NCBI GenBank assembly: GCA_002494165.1
Contig: DLBH01000066.1
Span: forward strand, 1-27,097
Origin: Lachnospiraceae bacterium UBA7026
GTDB lineage: Bacteria > Bacillota > Clostridia > Lachnospirales > Lachnospiraceae
Reading direction: 5' to 3'
DNA length: 27,097 nt
Shown here: positions 24,590-27,097 of the stretch, piece by piece
How the letters are laid out: each line of letters begins with the position of its first letter
How positions within the stretch are numbered: position 1 is the stretch's first letter
Program-made: the position numbers and the translations under genes
Notes under the pieces: generated by a model
The model's input: only the letters and a program-made list of their open reading frames with translations
Databases searched by the model: none
Told to the model about the DNA's origin: nothing

Positions 24590-26530
24590 TCACCGGTCCC
24601 TGACATAGTCGGCGATCAGGTTATGATCCAGAACCTCTTTGCAGGTCTCCAGAAGGCCGAGGGCCCGCTCACTCCCCTCCCTGGCCAGGGTCATGTCAAG
24701 GTGCTTGTTCCGACCACTTTTTAAAGAAATCATCCGGCCCGACTCCAGCAGGCCATCCCGGCCCATGATATAGATTACATCCCCCTTGCCACTGATGAAA
24801 GACCCCTTTCCCACATAGGAGATCTGGGCCTCAAAGCCTTCTTTGGCATTGAGCAGGTCATGGCCGAAAACATAAGGCTGGCTCATCTCCAGGCCCATGA
24901 GGCCGGCGAGAGTGGGCATGATATCCACCTGGCCGCCCACCGTGCTGATCTTCCTGTTTTCTCCCAGGCCAGGGATATGTATCAGCAGGGGTACCTTCAA
25001 CATCTCATCGTAGTCATAGTCTTTGCCGAGAAAATCTTTCATCCTCTCCCGAACCGCCGGATTCTCCCGGTTCAGGCCCTGGTGGTCCCCATATATAACA
25101 ATGACCGTATCCTCATAGATCCTCTCTTCCTTGAGCCGGTCGATCAGCTGTCCGAAGGCCTCATCCGTATATCTGACGGTCTGCAGGTAATTGCCGAAGA
25201 GACTGCCCTGGTCTTTCTGGTCCAGTTTCAGACTGGCCAGGGCCGGGTCGAGCTCATAGGGGATATGGTTGGTCAGGGTGATCATAAAGGCAAAGAAGGG
25301 TTTCTCCCTGTCCTTGAGCAGGTCCACAGACTGACGGAAAAGCTCCTTGTCAGTAAGACCATAACCACTCACCTCCGTCATATCCAGCTGGTCCTGGGAA
25401 TAAAATTTCTGAAAACCCTGGTTTTTGTAGGCCTCATGCCGGTTCCAGAAGGTCTTGTCATAGCCGTGGAAGGCCAAGGCTTCATAGCCCTCCTCCCTGA
25501 ACATCCAGGGCAGGCCGTAATAGCTGTTGTCCACATACATGCGGTAGCACTCCCTCTCATCATTGGGATATAGGCTGTTTAAGGCAGCGAATTCCGCGTC
25601 GCTGGTGTTGCCGACCCCGGTCGTGGAATAGAAGTGATCAAAATAGAAACTGTCCTCCCTGATCAGCCGGTTCAAATTAGGTGTGATCTCCTGGCCATTA
25701 TAGTCGGCCCCGATTACAAAATCATTGAGAGATTCGGTCTGGATCAAAATCAGGTTTTTGCCCTTGGCCAGATTTTGAAACTCAGTTCCCTCTGATGCGG
25801 GAACCAGGTCCCTGATCCTGTCCTTTATGGCTTCCCTGTCCACAGACCTGCTCTCCAGCCTGCCCAGGACATTTACCAGGATATCGTTGGTATGGTAGCT
25901 TATGATCTCCATATGGTTGATTCTCTGGACCTCCCGCAGATTGGCCGGATTAAAACTATAATAATACCAGGCTCCCCCGGCCCCGGCCAGAAGGCCCAGG
26001 CGGACCAGGAGCCGGCTTCCCGTCTTTACCAGACCGGCCCGGTCCCCCTTCTTCCATGCCCTGGCCAGCTTCCTGGTCAGGGTCTCATGCCCGCCCCGGT
26101 TTCTGCCTTGAAAACAAAGCAACATAAAAGGCAGGTCTGCCAGGAGCAGAAGGCAGAAAGGATTGACTGTTGAGGCCAACAGTCCCTTCTGGCCCGCCAC
26201 CTGGCCCAGACTTCCCAGCTGGAAAAGCTGGTTAAGGGACGTATAGCGGCCAAAATAACTGTAGTAGGCCGCATCCGCGAAGAAAATCACTGTCAGAAGT
26301 GTATACATAAAATAAAAAGCGTACCGGGACCCCCTGCCCCCTCTTACGGAACAGACTTCAAAAAGAGCCGTAAGGAAAAGGAAGGTAAGTCCGGGTACCG
26401 CCCACTCGGCCGCCAGGTCCGGTATCTCTGTAATCCGGTAAAATATCATCACCTTCAGGAGAAATACCGGCCAGGCCAGCCAATATAAGTTAGTCGCTGC
26501 CCTGCAGGCAGCCTTCATATATTTCATCAT
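24590..26530 (-). CDS. LtaS-like membrane sulfatase-fold phosphoglycerol transferase
   Basis: This protein belongs to the LTA synthase/alkaline-phosphatase superfamily, whose members move glycerol-phosphate from phosphatidylglycerol to envelope polymers. There are about five N-terminal membrane helices (to about residue 195) and then an extracellular sulfatase domain. Numbered from the ATG at 26530 (646 residues), the catalytic threonine is T309 in GVGNTSDAEF. E266 of ILIQTESLNDF and YGDHQGLNRENP supply metal and active-site residues. HGYDKTFWNRHEAYKNQGF matches the family. The frame also allows a TTG start at 26542; neither start has a convincing ribosome binding site. It is not next to other teichoic-acid genes, so the acceptor is unknown. 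Confidence 0.85.
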   Translation of the reverse strand: MMKYMKAACRAATNLYWLAWPVFLLKVMIFYRITEIPDLAAEWAVPGLTFLFLTALFEVCSVRGGRGSRYAFYFMYTLLTVIFFADAAYYSYFGRYTSLNQLFQLGSLGQVAGQKGLLASTVNPFCLLLLADLPFMLLCFQGRNRGGHETLTRKLARAWKKGDRAGLVKTGSRLLVRLGLLAGAGGAWYYYSFNPANLREVQRINHMEIISYHTNDILVNVLGRLESRSVDREAIKDRIRDLVPASEGTEFQNLAKGKNLILIQTESLNDFVIGADYNGQEITPNLNRLIREDSFYFDHFYSTTGVGNTSDAEFAALNSLYPNDERECYRMYVDNSYYGLPWMFREEGYEALAFHGYDKTFWNRHEAYKNQGFQKFYSQDQLDMTEVSGYGLTDKELFRQSVDLLKDREKPFFAFMITLTNHIPYELDPALASLKLDQKDQGSLFGNYLQTVRYTDEAFGQLIDRLKEERIYEDTVIVIYGDHQGLNRENPAVRERMKDFLGKDYDYDEMLKVPLLIHIPGLGENRKISTVGGQVDIMPTLAGLMGLEMSQPYVFGHDLLNAKEGFEAQISYVGKGSFISGKGDVIYIMGRDGLLESGRMISLKSGRNKHLDMTLAREGSERALGLLETCKEVLDHNLIADYVRDR

Positions 26531-26675
26531 CTTACTAAGCAAGTGTCATCATTTCAAATTAAGCAGCTATCATCTGTCTACTATGTTCTTATACATCCTG
26601 TATATATCCACAGGTTTCCGGCTAAAGGCCTCATGGCTCAGCCTCCCTCCTGCACAAACCCTCCTGATGCCAGGG

Positions 26676-27097
26676 TCAAGCCTGGGATTCATCCTCAGAA
26701 AGCTGGAAGGCTGTCTCCTTCAGTCCGGCTGCCAGACCTGCCAGGCTCTGGATCTCTGACGGAATGATAATCTTGGTTGCCTTTCCGTCGGCAGCCCTCT
26801 CAAAGGCCTCCACTGCCTTAAGTTTGATGACTGCCTCGTCGGCTCCCGCTTCACGGATGACACGGATACCTTCTGCCTTGGCCAGCTGGACCTTCCTGAT
26901 GGCCTCAGCCTGACCTTCGGCCTCCCGGATCATGGCCTCCTTGCGGGCGTCCGCCTTGAGGATGGCCGCTTCCTTCTGGGCTTCGGCTTCCAGGATCATG
27001 GACTCTTTGGAACCTTCTGCAATGAGGACTGTGGACTTCTTCTCACCCTCGGCCTTGAGGATAGCTTCTCGTCTTTCACGCTCAGCCTTCATCTGCT
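26676..27097 (-). CDS. SPFH/band 7 domain protein, C-terminal part
   Basis: The gene enters from the right edge and ends with the stop at 26676; its start and its SPFH domain lie outside the window. The visible 140 residues are a long coiled-coil-like helix of Ala/Glu/Lys repeats (EAEAQKEAAILKADARKEAM, then EGQAEAIRKVQLAKAEG). The typical band-7 ending follows, ATKIIIPSEIQSLAGLAAGL. Such proteins (QmcA, stomatin/prohibitin type) form membrane-associated oligomers that organise lipid domains or membrane proteases. A NfeD partner is common but would lie outside the window. The 145 bp between this stop and the LtaS-like gene show no clear terminator. Confidence 0.85.
   Translation of the reverse strand, partial: QMKAERERREAILKAEGEKKSTVLIAEGSKESMILEAEAQKEAAILKADARKEAMIREAEGQAEAIRKVQLAKAEGIRVIREAGADEAVIKLKAVEAFERAADGKATKIIIPSEIQSLAGLAAGLKETAFQLSEDESQA

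Noticed and set aside
24860..25573. 237-codon plus-strand open frame inside the LtaS-like gene
   Set aside because: It is a shadow of the catalytic domain coding sequence on the other strand, with no independent signals.

Overview
The window reads as a chromosomal segment of a Gram-positive anaerobe, most likely a Lachnospiraceae-type Clostridia. The indications are a T-box-controlled pheST, a Firmicutes-style cdaA-cdaR pair, a Firmicutes-type 6S RNA, a LtaS-like enzyme, and DUF5662- and DUF6145-type proteins. No mobile elements, CRISPR arrays, tRNA or rRNA genes were recognised. Apart from the pckA tail and the queuosine operon, everything is on the minus strand.

Left part (1-8130). The 3' end of an ATP-type PEP carboxykinase (+) ends at a strong terminator. 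Facing it is pheS-pheT-queA (-), preceded by a Phe-type T-box leader (about 5165-5445). Upstream lie ydcF-like and yihY-like genes (-). Directly in front of yihY is a structured non-coding RNA with its own promoter and terminator, which I read as 6S RNA (SsrS). A DUF5662-type gene follows.

Queuosine block (8190-10975, +). queD-queE-folE-queC form one operon that converts GTP to preQ0. Its leader starts almost at the predicted transcription start. It contains a preQ1-I-like A-rich element, a terminator with a matching antiterminator, and a second terminator-like hairpin just before the queD ribosome binding site. queA, a later step of the same pathway, sits about 7 kb away behind the phenylalanine T-box.

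Middle (11180-13840). A small MBL-fold hydrolase is separated from glycerol kinase (glpK) by a non-coding stretch with a 29-bp tandem repeat.

c-di-AMP block (14079-19701, -). One promoter precedes six tightly packed genes: two uncharacterised membrane proteins, diadenylate cyclase cdaA, its regulator cdaR, a TetR regulator and a SpoU/TrmH rRNA methyltransferase. The larger membrane protein has a charged C-terminal tail with 10-residue tandem repeats.

Right part (19708-27097, -). argF-birA-DUF6145-coaX-dusB form a compact operon. greA follows with its own perfect-consensus promoter and a strong terminator. Upstream of argF are a LtaS-like sulfatase-fold membrane enzyme and the C-terminal part of a band-7/SPFH (flotillin-like) protein cut by the window edge.

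The best candidate for something undescribed is the two-terminator leader of the queuosine operon, followed by the two unknown membrane proteins co-transcribed with cdaA. All calls come from reading the sequence; no database search was run.
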